Below are positions 23,701 to 53,200 of a stretch of DNA of 64,000 nucleotides, piece by piece. The translations under genes were made by a program, and so were the position numbers. The stretch covers positions 3,140,212-3,204,211 of the forward strand of contig NW_017802380.1 of NCBI RefSeq assembly GCF_001625305.1. Direction: 5' to 3'. The notes beneath the pieces were generated by a model, which was given only the letters and a program-made list of their open reading frames with translations, was not told where the DNA came from and searched no databases. Numbering within the stretch: the stretch's first letter is position 1; every line of letters begins with the position of its first letter. The DNA comes from Branchiostoma belcheri (taxonomy: Eukaryota; Chordata; Leptocardii; Amphioxiformes; Branchiostomatidae).

Positions 23701-25612
23701 CGGCAAAGGTAAGACAATGATAATTCTAACTCTACTACTGGATAAATTACGGAGATTACATCCAACACTCTTCTTCAGCGTCAGTAAAATGAACTGAGAG
23801 AACAAGTCGACACTAATCACATGTGAAGGAACTGGAAAAAGACAGTTCAAAATGATCATTTAGTGTCACTGTTAAGCTAGTGTCCATTTATACGTGCAAA
23901 GATTGTTTCATCAGTAAGATGCTGTTATGCTTAACAATGCCAATATTTTCTTACCCCACACAGCGTCGCACTACGACATCCGAATAAGCGACTCTTTGTC
24001 TGACATCTTGAGCAACTTCGAAGGGGCTTCAAAGATCCTTCAAGACAACGTGACGTCAGGCATCCTGACGGACCCCCGCGAAGCCGGCCAGACGGAGACC
24101 TTCACCATCGCCCTCCCTGACGTCAGAGAGAACGCCACGTTGTTCCTCTCGGTTCGCGCGATTGACGTCAGCGGGAATGCCGGCAGCCCGTCCCGGCCGG
24201 TTGTTACCTCCCTCATTTACATCCCGCCTTTGGAACGCTCCACAGCGGCACCAATACCATCTGCAACTCGGTCGCCGGCAACCGTTCCCTCTGAAGCGCC
24301 CTTGTCTGCTACATATTTGGCCGCCGGTGTGGCAGCAGCAGTTCTGATGGTCTTAGCCGTTGTCATTGTCCTCAAATCTATGGCAAAGAGGTACCAAGCA
24401 AGCAAAGGGAAATCTCAGAAATTCGTGCCAGACGACAGAAGCAGCAGGTACATTGTAGGCGACAATGGGCACGTCAACGGAGGATTCGCTATGCTAGACT
24501 TCGACTTGAACTACGACAACATCTACATGGGAGACGACTGGATCCCGCGAGTAAGGGGCATGGATGACGGAGTGCTTGAGGCGAATCGTACTGGAGTTTT
24601 GAGAGACCCGCAAGAGGTCGTGGTTAAGTTCAATCCGGTCTTTCACGAAAGCATCGACGGTACAGAGAGCGTGGCCAGTGACCGGGACATTTCGGAACTC
24701 GGCAGCGACACTGACAGCGCGGTGTACGGGAAAGAAAGCCCGGGAGGGGCGTACACTCTTGCGCAGACCCTCGCTAACAAAGTCCACCAGGTATTCGGGA
24801 AGCCGAGAAAGTTCAGCATCACGAACATGAAGAGGCGGCTAAGCAGAAGCGAGACAAATTCTGAACGGGAATCGAGACCCGTGAGCGGGCGTAGGGCACG
24901 AGATTCAGTGCCCGAGGACATAAAGTTCGACAGCATCGTCGAGATGAACTGGCGCGCTGGTAAAGACGTCGAAAGACCGAAGTACGCGCCTCGTCGGACT
25001 AGTGTCAACAGATCGGACACGGACAGTGACTCTACCGAGAGCGAGTCCTCTCGTCCTTTTCCGACACGTTTTCCTCACAGGAAGGACTCTGTCCTGGGGA
25101 CTATAATTCACAGGAACGGCGGGGAGACCGCCCAGTCAGACAGCGACACGCCGCAGAGCTCCGGCAGCGACACTGGCAGCGTCGTCATCCACGCAGTCGA
25201 CAACGGCTCGCTCAGCGACGCGCTGGATTCCTGTAGAACTACTCCCATCAGGAGCTTCCTGTTTTCCTCGTTTGCCAACAGGACTCTAGACTTCTCCTGC
25301 AACATCGCGTCTGATGAGGACAGTTCTTCCATCGCCTCCTCCACGATGGAGACGTTCAACGCGCAGTCCATACGACTCATCATGAGGACAGACTCCATCC
25401 AGAGACGAGGCAAACGCCCCATCTTACGCACCAGCCACCGGCGGGGCAGCGACGTCAGCACGAGCAGCAAGGACACGGAGAGCAGCGCGTCGTCCGTCAA
25501 CACCGTGTCGTCCTCGCGGGAGTTCAGCCGCCTGGCCAGCATCATCAACAAACACGTCACGTTCGCTGATGAGAAGTACGGAAAGGGCGGGCTCGTCATG
25601 TCGCGCATATAA
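11755..25612 (+). CDS. CLCA: CLCA-family metalloprotease/VWA protein with a long cytoplasmic tail (12 exons)
   Basis: Coding exons are 11755-11931, 17688-17976, 18973-19247, 19693-19941, 20366-20608, 20950-21138, 21467-21601, 22020-22244, 22562-22859, 23188-23367, 23487-23708 and 23964-25612. All are GT-AG and in phase, giving 1376 residues. CLCA proteins are secreted or surface self-cleaving metalloproteases that modulate calcium-activated chloride channels. The order seen is a signal peptide (about 1-29), the CLCA N-terminal domain, the zinc motif HEWGHLRWGLFDE (161-173), a VWA domain with the MIDAS motif DVSGS (324-328) and GTNIT, a beta-sandwich region (LLDNGVGADVSAGDGVY, RKTSGGA), a fibronectin-like domain (TLTWTAVGEDYNYGK) and one membrane helix (about 945-964). 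Human CLCAs are about 900-1000 residues with at most a short tail. Here about 408 Ser-rich residues follow the helix, including RRLS sites, KHVTF (1357-1361) and a C-terminal SRI. The single in-frame last exon makes a misjoined tail unlikely. Confidence 0.93.
13044..13215. mobile_element. Near-perfect palindrome / foldback element in CLCA intron 1
   Basis: The left arm, TTAGTTAAAGGATGGGCG through ATGTGGATTTGGTACAGCCC to GATTTTGTTGGCA, returns in inverted form on the right, ending CGCCCATCCTTTAACTGA. The arms are about 80 bases with few mismatches and the loop is very short. No protein is encoded; open frames on both strands here only mirror each other. A hairpin of this quality suggests a young MITE-like insertion or a foldback element. 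Confidence 0.8.
13988..14085. repeat. Two-copy tandem repeat (about 52 bp)
   Basis: The unit GGGCGTCTCCAACTTAGTC, then AATTTATGCGTTGGTTAGTACA, occurs twice in a row with four to five differences. It is a small local duplication in CLCA intron 1. Confidence 0.75.
14161..14812. repeat. Diverged tandem duplication (about 310 and 305 bp) in CLCA intron 1
   Basis: About 14161-14465 and 14507-14812 match in order through AGCAACATTCACTTTTTTC, GCTGTTACTTACGTTACCAA, GAAGTACAAAT and ATCAACCACT to GATAAATG and CTAAAAAC. There are many substitutions. Nothing suggests that either copy is coding. Confidence 0.75.
16640..16945. repeat. Diverged tandem duplication (about 170 bp unit) in CLCA intron 1
   Basis: Two units share TCA(T/C)C(G/A)(A/G)CAAATA near the start and CCAGGTATCGGACAAAAG near the end (about 16755 and 16915), with a poorly conserved middle. 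Neither copy shows coding features. Confidence 0.55.
18551..18838 (+). pseudogene. Decayed duplicate of the zinc-motif exon (exon 3) of CLCA
   Basis: This copies the end of intron 2, the acceptor (CCGCTAG) and the first 79 or so bases of exon 3, lying directly before the real exon at 18973. Intron landmarks TTAAGTTGTAGTTTT and AATCACAAACATGC recur in the real copy. The exon part (18752-18838) carries a perfect 8-base tandem duplication, TTCTGGGG at 18758-18773, which shifts the frame inside the zinc motif. The copy ends before any donor. It is a relic of a tandem duplication and cannot encode a usable alternative exon. Confidence 0.85.
19518..19592. repeat. Minisatellite (about 24 bp unit) in CLCA intron 3
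   Basis: Three imperfect units of CCCTGCTTTATCCGCGACATA occur in a row, with a partial fourth. The array is 100 bases before the acceptor of exon 4. Confidence 0.7.
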
Positions 25613-26194
25613 CAGCCAGGACGTCAAAACTGAACGTTTAAGTCATGGCAAAACGTCAGGATTGCCTTCCGGATGTCCTAAGAACAAAAATGAACTCAAT
25701 ACGAAATCCTGTGTTTAAGAACACCTTAAAGCACGCGTAAAGCCACTTGCGAGAGAAGAAACAGAACCTATATGCATATTTTATGGCTCTTTTGCAGTTG
25801 ATGTTTTAAGAACAGATACAGAAGTCGCGATCGTATGTCCACGTTCCTGTCGCTTTAGGGCCTTCTAAGATCAAGCAAAGGCCTCGTTTAGACGTAGCCA
25901 TGACGACCGAAAACATCTCGGAAAATGAAGATACAATCATTAAATACAGTTATTGAATCAAGTTGTAAAATTGTATATATCTCTAAAGAGTTGGACTAAA
26001 AGCCTTTCTATATGCAGCTGGTCCTGCTATCTACTATGACTATTTTTCTATAACATATTGAGGTCAAGAACATTGAAAAGGGAACATGATGTAAACCTGT
26101 AATTTGCATTTCTAGTTCTAATCAAAGTGTATAGATAAAGAAAAACAAATTGTGGAAAAATTGAACAATTCACACATTTTTCAATATTCGCTTG

Positions 26195-26200
26195 TTTATT
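26195..26200 (-). terminator. Candidate polyadenylation signal for WASHC4
   Basis: TTTATT on the plus strand gives AATAAA on the minus strand, 1.15 kb past the WASHC4 stop codon. It lies to the left of the candidate CLCA signal at 26356, so the two transcripts would overlap if both are used. Confidence 0.35.
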
Positions 26201-26355
26201 TGAACATACTGCTGAATTGAATATTATTATGTTCAATACATTTACAATATAGTGTACAAGTCAAGTACATTAATATACATAGCAATGTTTATAATCAATT
26301 CAGCATTTTGTCATTTTAAGCAATAATCATAAATCAAAGCAAATTAAGAGCTCTG

Positions 26356-26361
26356 AATAAA
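26356..26361 (+). terminator. Candidate polyadenylation signal for CLCA
   Basis: A canonical AATAAA lies about 740 bases after the CLCA stop codon. Another AATAAA follows at about 26532. Confidence 0.4.
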
Positions 26362-27345
26362 ATCAAGTGTCAACAAGACTGTTGGTGTCTTTTTTCAAGT
26401 ATTGTCTTATATGGTCTTGTTTAACAGCTTGGTAGAATTTGTTGGTCCTCTTGCTTCACTTTGTTTCGACCCCTCGAAATCTTTTCTCATTTATGTAACC
26501 TGGGCCATTGATGTTTTAAAGTTTAAGAAGAAATAAAGGACTTCTTGGAGAATTTTCATCAAAATCAATCAAAATCAGTTATTGAAACAATATGTGGATA
26601 ACAATTGACATTCCAATATTGTATATTTTGGACACCAATCATGAAAATTTATGATTTATGCTTGGCCTCTAGCATGTCTATCCTCCATTTTTTGTCATGT
26701 AGATTTAGTACTTTCCATGATAGTTTATCAGTTCACAAAACCTTAATTGGCAAAATGTATGATGAAAACCTTTGTAAGGTTATCTTATAGGTGTGAAAAC
26801 AGTTTTAAAACTTTCAAATTTGGCAAGAATGCAAAGAGAATTCGAACAACGAATTGGAAAGGTGCTTATACCTGCTAGAAAGATTAAGTTTCCACTTTGC
26901 TCTGTCCCTACTGCCTGGATCATAGAATGCACCTCTTAGATGATCATGAAGACCAATCTTCACCTTGAAGTCAAATCTAAGAATCTAAAGATGCCTTGAA
27001 AGGAAAAAAAATACAGAAATCTCTTCCTTGAAAATTTAGCAGGAAATATTTCCCTATATGTTTTAATTACACCTTTCTAATATAATTTCAATCTTTTATA
27101 TCTTGTTGCTTTGTCTGCCATGCAAATCAAAGCTGGCTGCATGTAGCCAAAGGGTATTAAAATGGCTAGCCTGAGAGTTGAGCCAACCAGGGATTACCTA
27201 GTTTACTTTTTCTATCGTGTTCAAGGACAAATGGCTGTATGTCTCCTCTACAACAGAAATGTTGTAGATCACAGTGACGTCTTGAATGCTGTTATAGAAT
27301 TGTACTATCATGTCTTAACACAGGAGGGCGTGGTGGTGTAGGGGT

Positions 27346-45938
<18,593 letters not shown>

Positions 45939-46508
45939 GTTGTGAAAAACTAATCACATGATGTATGATCCAAACGTGTGAGATCGAAAAGATCACCGAC
46001 TATAACTCCATAATATGCCGTATTTCCATTTAATATGAAGCACTATGAGTTACAGAATTATTGGAAGATATCTCTGTATAGATATTTTGTTGAATTATGA
46101 TACATATCTCGATTTGTTTCGATCTGGCGAAACCGCAAAATGCGTTTACATGCGCTCTAGCGGTCATCTGTCAAAGTAGACCAAAAGCGACGCTTAGCGG
46201 AATTACAACAAACTGCAGACAATGAACCTCTAATCCTCGCGAAGGATAATCGTTGTTTACATGTCACATGGCTTTATAGCCTTTACGTCAACGGCAAAGC
46301 AACGCTCATTTTACTGAGACAAAGCCATTAGATGAGAAAGACAAGGTTTGTTTTCAACATGGACTTGGGCCAAGGGCCCAAACCACGTGCATGTCACGGG
46401 TAAACATAACGGGCGGTCAAAGGTCGATTTAAAGCCCATGTGACGCTTTAGTCAGCTGTGACGCTTCACAAGGAAAGGATCTGCCAGCCGGTTCGTCCTT
46501 ATGTAAGG
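45939..46508. promoter_or_regulatory. Head-to-head promoter region between WASHC4 and CLN8
   Basis: WASHC4 starts leftwards at 45938. A candidate first noncoding exon of CLN8 ends at a good donor (TAAG|GTAAGA) at 46507. About 500 bases separate the two probable transcription starts, and no gene lies between them. The spacing suits a shared bidirectional promoter for two ubiquitously used membrane-traffic genes. No TATA box is evident. Confidence 0.45.
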
Positions 46509-47099
46509 TAAGAAACTGTTTTGATCCTTAACCTGGTACGTGCCCGAAGGAGACTAGGTGTTGTAGAAACGGAAGAACTCGGTCGGGATTTGTCTGGTTT
46601 CCGGGGTTACGTAAACAGCTACGCCTCCTTTTTTATTGGTTTGGCGTTAAAAATTATTCCGTCTTACACTCGCTTTCACTCAGTTTGTTCTGCTTATATT
46701 CACGGAAGGTTTGTGTTTCCTATCCTGGTTTGAGCAAAGCCTTTCTGGTCACAAAGAGTATGTGATTTATAGGTGACATGTTAAAATTTTAGTGTCTGCT
46801 GACAGCAAAGCTAAGGGCATCCTATATACTAGTAGTAGTACTGACGCCAAGATGCATGACCTGATAGATAAACAAGTCTGGTCATTGTCTCACGTTTCAG
46901 TGGGAACCACGTTTGTGACCCTTTCATGTTAACTTCATGAATAGGACACTGATTCAAAACTTTGTCAGAGATTTTTAATTTCTTTCAATGACAGAACATT
47001 AAAGGAATGTAATGTTACAAATGTTACATGTAATATATCATATATTTCAGTGCCTTGTGATCATTTCTGCTGTCCAACAACTCGATCACTTCAGGTGCC

Positions 47100-48376
47100 A
47101 TGGCTCAGACAACTACTCAGGGACAGGTACGTTGAAACTAACAATTATTGCATGTGATTAATGATCATTAATGTAATTAATTCAAACCAAAGATTGAGTC
47201 CTAGATTCTGAGTCAACAACCCTGACCCCAAGGCCACACATGCCAGGTAAAACTTTGTTGACTCAAAGAAAATAGTCTATAATAACACTATTGTTAAGTT
47301 TGGAAAGTGTCTCCCTAATTCAAGACAAGGAGACTTTTAATTGTTACTAGTATCATTCATAAATCTTAAGTGAGGCATTTTACTTTGATTCTTGTAATGA
47401 TTTCTTCAACATTACATCATTGTTTGCCCATGTTGTAATGGCCTTAGCCTTTGTAAGCTATAACCTTTGTACTCAGATATGGGACCCTGAAATTCACATG
47501 ACCATTTCACCTGCATTTCAGCCCAGTCAAGCCAAAGCCATGGGTCTACTCGGTGCCATCAACCCTTCCTGGGAAGACATCGACTACAACCAGTTGCATG
47601 TCAAGCTCAAGATCATCGCCGGTTCCTTCTTCTTCTTTGCCTTTGTCTACCTCCTGTGCCACATCCTGTCTTCATTCCTCAAGACATACAACGGCCTGCG
47701 TCTGAAGGAGAGGATCTTCTGGAACCTGGCGATCGTGCGGGCGACGTTCGGCGTGTTCTGTACCGTGGTGGGGATCTGGGCGCTGTGGTGGGACCAGGAG
47801 CTGAAGAAGGATGTCGTGTTCGCCACCACACCCACCAGCTTCTTCGCCATCTGTACCACGATTGGCTTCTTCCTGTTCGAGTGCTCGACCCTCCTGCTGT
47901 CCGACATCATCTTCCGCAAGGTCAGCATCCTGCTCAACCTGCACCACTGGCTGTCGCTGGTCGGCTACTCCCTCATCCTGTGGGTCGGCAGCACGCACTA
48001 CTTCGCCACCAACGGGCTGATCCTGGAGATGAGCACGCCGTTTTCGGCGCTGTGTTGGGTGCTGCTGAAGTGCGGGCGGGCCGACACGCGGACCTGGTGG
48101 CTCAACCAGTGCGTGCTGGTCCACACCTTCCACCTGCGCTCTGTGCTGGAGGCCTTCTTCTGGATGGAGACTTACCGGCACTGGGACCACATCTGGGCGG
48201 ACATGCCGGCCTCCATGTTTATCTCGTTCTACACGGAGCTGACCCTGGTGTCCTTCGTCATGACCCCCTACTGGACCTACAAGAAGTCTGCGCAGCTCTT
48301 CAACCCCATCGACTGGAACTTCCAGGACGCAGAGAAGACCAAAAACACCAACGGGGCGGCAAAGAAGGAGAAGTAA
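47100..48376 (+). CDS. CLN8: CLN8, TLC-domain ER cargo receptor (2 coding exons)
   Basis: Coding exons are 47100-47126 (MAQTTTQGQ) and 47522-48376. They join in phase to give 293 residues (human 286). CLN8 cycles between ER and Golgi and helps export lysosomal enzymes. Several hydrophobic helices make up the TLC domain. Landmarks shared with vertebrate CLN8 are FWNLAIVRATFGV near the start of the domain, LEMSTPF in the middle, and PYWTYKKSAQLFNPIDWNF near the end. The C-terminus is KKEK, which fits the KKxx COPI retrieval signal of vertebrate CLN8 (KKRP). The start was chosen because ATG at 47100 lies in a good context, 50 bases after an acceptor (ATTTCAG, 47050); the longer frame opening at 47420 reads through intron and is not used. 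Upstream noncoding exons are likely. Confidence 0.93.
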
Positions 48377-48574
48377 CACAGTCTGTTCCATCCAAAAATC
48401 ATCATGCAAATGTGAGAACAGGGGAGATGCAATGTTTTACTTGAGGCCAATACTGCAATAATGTATCAACGTCGCCCAATTTTCCTCTAGTGAAGAGGGC
48501 TGGGTGGAATAGATAGAAACGGTAGGATTTATATGCTTTTAGGTAGGCATTTTCAGAAATACATGTATGAAGCC

Positions 48575-48680
48575 AAATTAGCCTGATTAAATCGCTTTTG
48601 CCGGCCGCCCAACATCCAGCCGTCTTGGGTGGCGGACTATGTAGGGAGCCCCCCGGAGCTTGGGTTACATAGGCTAAAGC
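48575..48680. repeat. Hairpin repeat in the CLN8 3' UTR
   Basis: TTAGCCT at the left and AGGCTAAA at the right bracket an inner inverted pair, GCCGCCCAA and TTGGGTGGCGG. The GC-rich stem stands out from the AT-rich surroundings. It is probably a small MITE-like insertion that would fold in the CLN8 mRNA. Confidence 0.55.
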
Positions 48681-48776
48681 CAAATCATCACAAACCATGT
48701 TGTTAACATGTATTTTTGATATTCTGTGTACTGTAAAATTTCTACAAATACGTAAAAATGCCACTGACTATGTTTT

Positions 48777-48782
48777 AATAAA
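48777..48782 (+). terminator. Polyadenylation signal of CLN8
   Basis: AATAAA lies 400 bases after the CLN8 stop codon and is followed by A-rich and T-rich sequence. Confidence 0.55.
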
Positions 48783-50295
48783 AATGTAAAAAAAAAATTT
48801 TTTTAAGTACAACTGCTATGAATTTTGCTAAGGAATTAGGAAGCCAATTTTTTACGTAAAGATTGATCTAACATTACGAATATTGATGAATCTTCCATAC
48901 AATGGTATTTTGTGTTGCTTCTACAAGACAATTGTTTCCTATCCTAACCTTTTAGTTAGAAAGAAAATGTAGGTCCCAATGTGTTTCAGACATTGGCGGT
49001 TACCAATGTTTTGTTACTGAGGATATGGACTCTGGAATGTCTTGAAATTTTAAGATGTGCAAAGTACTAAGGATGGACTCTGCATTTTAAGATGTACAAA
49101 ATTCAATCAACGCACAATGTAGTGATCAAATTAAGAGAGCAAGTGTTATTCAATTAGTGCAGCTGTGATGTCAGGAGCAAAAATGAACACACAAGAAATG
49201 ACAATATGATGCTCTTGTGACATGAAATATACATGTGTAACATGTATGTATAATTTTATATGATACATGAATATAAATATATGATTCATAAACATTTTTA
49301 TACAATGTGATTTTATTATTGTCAAGGTGCTGTGATGCAAAATGTGATTTGATATGTTTGTGAAAAAATACATGTGACTTTTAATCTATTTTGGCATTAG
49401 TATTTTTGTGTAGCTACAACTGTCTTCATTGAGTACTAGTCCCATGACATTGTGATAACCAACAATTCTGTAACAGATATGATTATGCTTTATTATTAGC
49501 AGCATAAGTTTAGACATACATGTACTTACTAGTACCTTTAAGTACTAGTAGTAATATCACAAAACATACATGGTACGATCACACTAAATGCCATTCATCT
49601 GGCAATTGTTATTAGTCTCTAATTTCTAAGTTACGTGGCTTTTTTTGAATGATGAAACATTGTGGAATATATCGAATTCAGCACCAAATTTATCTATCCT
49701 ATACTAGTAACTTGATAGTATATCATTAATACATGTATTAATTTTATAATGTATTTTTTCAACAGTGCAACACCACAACATATACAACACTTCTTGTAAC
49801 ATTCAGTTTCTGCAGAAAACATTATTGCTTGGTGCAAGATTGTGAGATGTGGCAATCTTCTTTTTCTTACTTCATCATTTTTTTGTGCGTCACAATATAC
49901 AAACATGAAAAACATTCGGTGGGAACATCTTTTAAGTCTTCAACCCTTCAATTATGAAGGAATTAATGTTTGTGCTTAATTTTCTGTTTGACAGTTAACA
50001 AGATTTGTGTGTAAGAATCACACATGGCAACTACATGTACAATCTACTGTTTGAATATCTACGCAACACTTTTAACTCTGAACTGAAATGTTATCAGTCG
50101 ACACTATACAGCAACATCTCTGTTTTCTCAGAATTACAAACATGAATCTAGCATTACAAATATGGAATAATCATAAGCTCACCTGTGTTGGAAAGTAACA
50201 TGATAAAGTAGTCTTATCCCACAAACACATACATTTAAGTTTCCTCACAGCCTGAATTCTATCCGGGAAGATGCCTGCTACTCTGACCATACAGG

Positions 50296-53200
50296 TTATC
50301 TGTTCTTGGGTTGAATCTGCTTGTACTCCTTCCTTCTGGTGGGTGTAAACTTGAGGAGTTTGGCGTACTTCTTAAGGAGTTTCTTCCAGTAACACTGCAC
50401 ATCTTCCTGACGGAGGTGGTCCCAAATGAACTGGAAACCCCTGGAAGGATTTTTATCACACTTATGTTGACTTTTGTTCAAACAAAGAAAGGCTCTAATT
50501 CCTAACTAGGAACCTTCAGTGCAGCTCAAATTCAAGCTTGTATGTACATGTAGCAAGATATGTTTTTAAAAAAATTCCTTACCTTTCAGCAATTTCCTTT
50601 GCTACACCCTGATTTGACCTGGCAAACTCAATAAGCTCCCTGTGAGGAAAATAAAACATTTTCATTACATTTTTTTCCATACATCTGGTAAGAAAACTTC
50701 ATCCTTCATAAAAAGAAGGAAAGCTGTACTGAATTATGAAGTACATGCATAGTAATTAGAATGTTTTTCTTCTTACTTGACATTCTTGAGATCCTGACTG
50801 ACAGGGATGTAGTGTACCCAGGGTTTGAGGGCAGGGTAGAAGAACTCTAACCACCCCTCCCCCACGTGGAACACCGTGGAGTGACACAGGAACAGGTGTT
50901 TGAAACGGAAGCTTGCTGCCACGCCACGGAAGTTAAACAGGTATCTGGAAAAGGGAGTGATGAGCAATGTTTGAAAACGTGTTCCTGCCTTAGTCGTTCA
51001 ACCTGTGTCTGCTCTACCACTGAATGTCTGCAGATTGGTGACGGTTGAAACAGCTTAAACAACAGTCAACTTCTTTGACCACTGGACTATGCACACTACA
51101 ACAGTAAGTGTCAATGTTACATATCTGCAATTTGTGACAACTTACTTGTACTTGCAGTGGTCCTCCAGTTTGATCTCTGTGGCAGCTGGCATCCCCAGTG
51201 TGTCCTGTGGTTGGGAAGAAACAATCCACAAAACATTGTGAGATTCTAAAAACAAGGAAAATGAGCTCAGGTCATGATACATAAATAGGGTCTCCCTGCA
51301 CAGAAGCGTGAGTCTCCCTCCCACTGACCTTGTCAGATTTCCAGGCCTGGTTCTTGGTGTACTGAGCGTCCACCAGGTCAGGCTCAGCTCGGGACAGCAG
51401 CACCAGCGGGTCTCGCTCAGCGCTCGTACGCGACCCGCGGAAAAACGCCTTGTCTTCCTTCTTATCCCACGGCCAATCTTCGTTAGCCCTGAGGATTAAT
51501 TAATCATGAATTATTCTTTCTTTTTTCCTTCCCTAATAAATGAAATGCCATACCATAAATGTATAAAACAAGTGTCATGGATCAATAGAAAAAGTTATGT
51601 AGTTTCATGTTAAACTAAAAGGTAAAAGGTAAAGCAGTTACCCTCAACTGAGATGAAGTATGATGCTTTTTTAAGTAGCTACAGTACAATGTAGTTTTGT
51701 TACAGCCCCCTTTTTCCCCAGATTCAGACAGACTTACTTGGTGATGGAGTCCCTCATGAGGTCCCACCTGCCCAGTCCTGTCGGGAAGAGAGGCCAGACA
51801 GCCGGGCCGCCCTCCCAGAATGTCCAGGCTGGGTACATCATGTCCCAGTGTTCATTAAAGGTCTGAAATATATATTACACAATGTTAAACCCCAACAACA
51901 ATTCTCCTCCATCAAAGGGGGTGATTCATCTAATGTCACATGGAACATGTAAAAATCCATCAAGCCTATCATTAAACAATCATCACCTTTTCATCAAATC
52001 TGAAAGAGGCAAGAAGATATTCAGGCCAAGACCTTAGGTTTGGGGCTGGTAATATGCTACTGAAGACAGACTAACTTGATCTTTTCTGAGCTTTTGGTTA
52101 CTCTCCAGGCAGAGGTTGGTGGGGAAGATTGTGACCTTTTTATCATATACCCTGTTTTCTGTGTTGGTGGGTGGGTGAGTAAGCGACAAAAAACAGTTCA
52201 GATGATATAAAGGTCACAATCTCCCCAAACAACCTCTGCATGGCAATTGGAGAGTAATTTCAGTGTCTTTGAACTTAAAGATGAGTCTTACCTTACTGAA
52301 GGACATGACAGGTTTGGGTTCTCGCTGGTACATGGGACTCTGCGGCCAGTCTCGCACGTTGATGATCATCTCCATGTCTGGTAGCTCAGAGATCATCTCC
52401 AGGATGAAGTGTTCAACACCTGAACATCTGGAAGGGAACATGGTACTGTTAAAGAGTCCTTATGATGAACTTGTGTATCATTTCACATTCTTAACTACAC
52501 AGTAGAAACAATCTGGATGCTTACCACTTAGATCAAAGGGAAAAATAATCTTAGGGACCACCTGTCGCATCTCACCTGGCCGGGAACATACACCTGTCCT
52601 GTCTGTAGAGTTTGTGGTCGATGATCTGGTAGTGAGTTCCCTTGTCCTGCTCCAAGGTGTGATCAAACTCTTCCCTGGTGATCCCTCCTCTGTCCTTCCA
52701 CAGCTTCAGGTCTTTAGTTATAACACTAGGCATGGACGGAAAATAAGCAGGTAACAGCAACAGTCATCATAAATGAATGAATAAACCTATATTGCTCGAT
52801 GGTGATAACTATATGTTACATGCACAGAGGACAATGTAATATAAATATGGCAACAATGACAAAGCAATCAATACAAGACTACTGGGTATGCTGGACTCAA
52901 GGAATATGGATGTTAATGTTACATGATGTATGTTAAACATGTCTTTCTGTTACAATACATTCTCTCATTTGTAAAGCACTACATATAAGATAATGGTTAC
53001 TGTCCTATTATTAAACACAGGTCTGGTGGAGGCTAGCCTGTGTGTGGGCTGCTGGCAACAGTCAGGATTTAAAAACAAATCAATTCCTCACCTACTGTGA
53101 CAGGCACATTTCTTGTCCGGGTTGGGGCACGGCTTGTAGTCTTCCAAGGCTTGGTCAATTTTGTCCAGGTATTTCTGCCATCGTGGGTCAACTGAACGAA

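Larger units (their letters stand above)
25613..27345. other. Tail-to-tail region between CLCA and WASHC4, probably 3' UTRs
   Basis: The interval is AT-rich and contains no coding exon. It lies between the stop codons of two convergent genes, so most of it is probably 3' untranslated sequence of one gene or the other. Polyadenylation signals are present on both strands and are listed separately. Confidence 0.5.
48377..50295. other. CLN8 3' UTR and tail-to-tail intergenic region
   Basis: The first 400 bases are CLN8 3' untranslated sequence up to AATAAA at 48777. The remaining 1.5 kb is AT-rich, without coding features, and includes the 3' untranslated region of POGLUT1 on the minus strand. 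Several TTTATT motifs (for example near 49487) could give the POGLUT1 polyadenylation signal; none is clearly better than the others. Confidence 0.5.

Noticed and set aside
46521..46733. Small plus-strand gene in the first CLN8 intron
   Set aside because: It opens without a good start context and the peptide shows no recognisable feature. It is most likely chance.
47420..47521. CLN8 start at the first ATG of the long frame
   Set aside because: The segment is intronic and ends in a clear acceptor at 47521. The exon at 47100-47126 gives a better start and keeps the phase.
47656..48444. Long alternative frames on both strands over CLN8
   Set aside because: They are shadows of the GC-rich CLN8 exon; their composition (Arg/Pro/His- or Val/Glu-rich) is unlike a real protein and CLN8 matches its family throughout.
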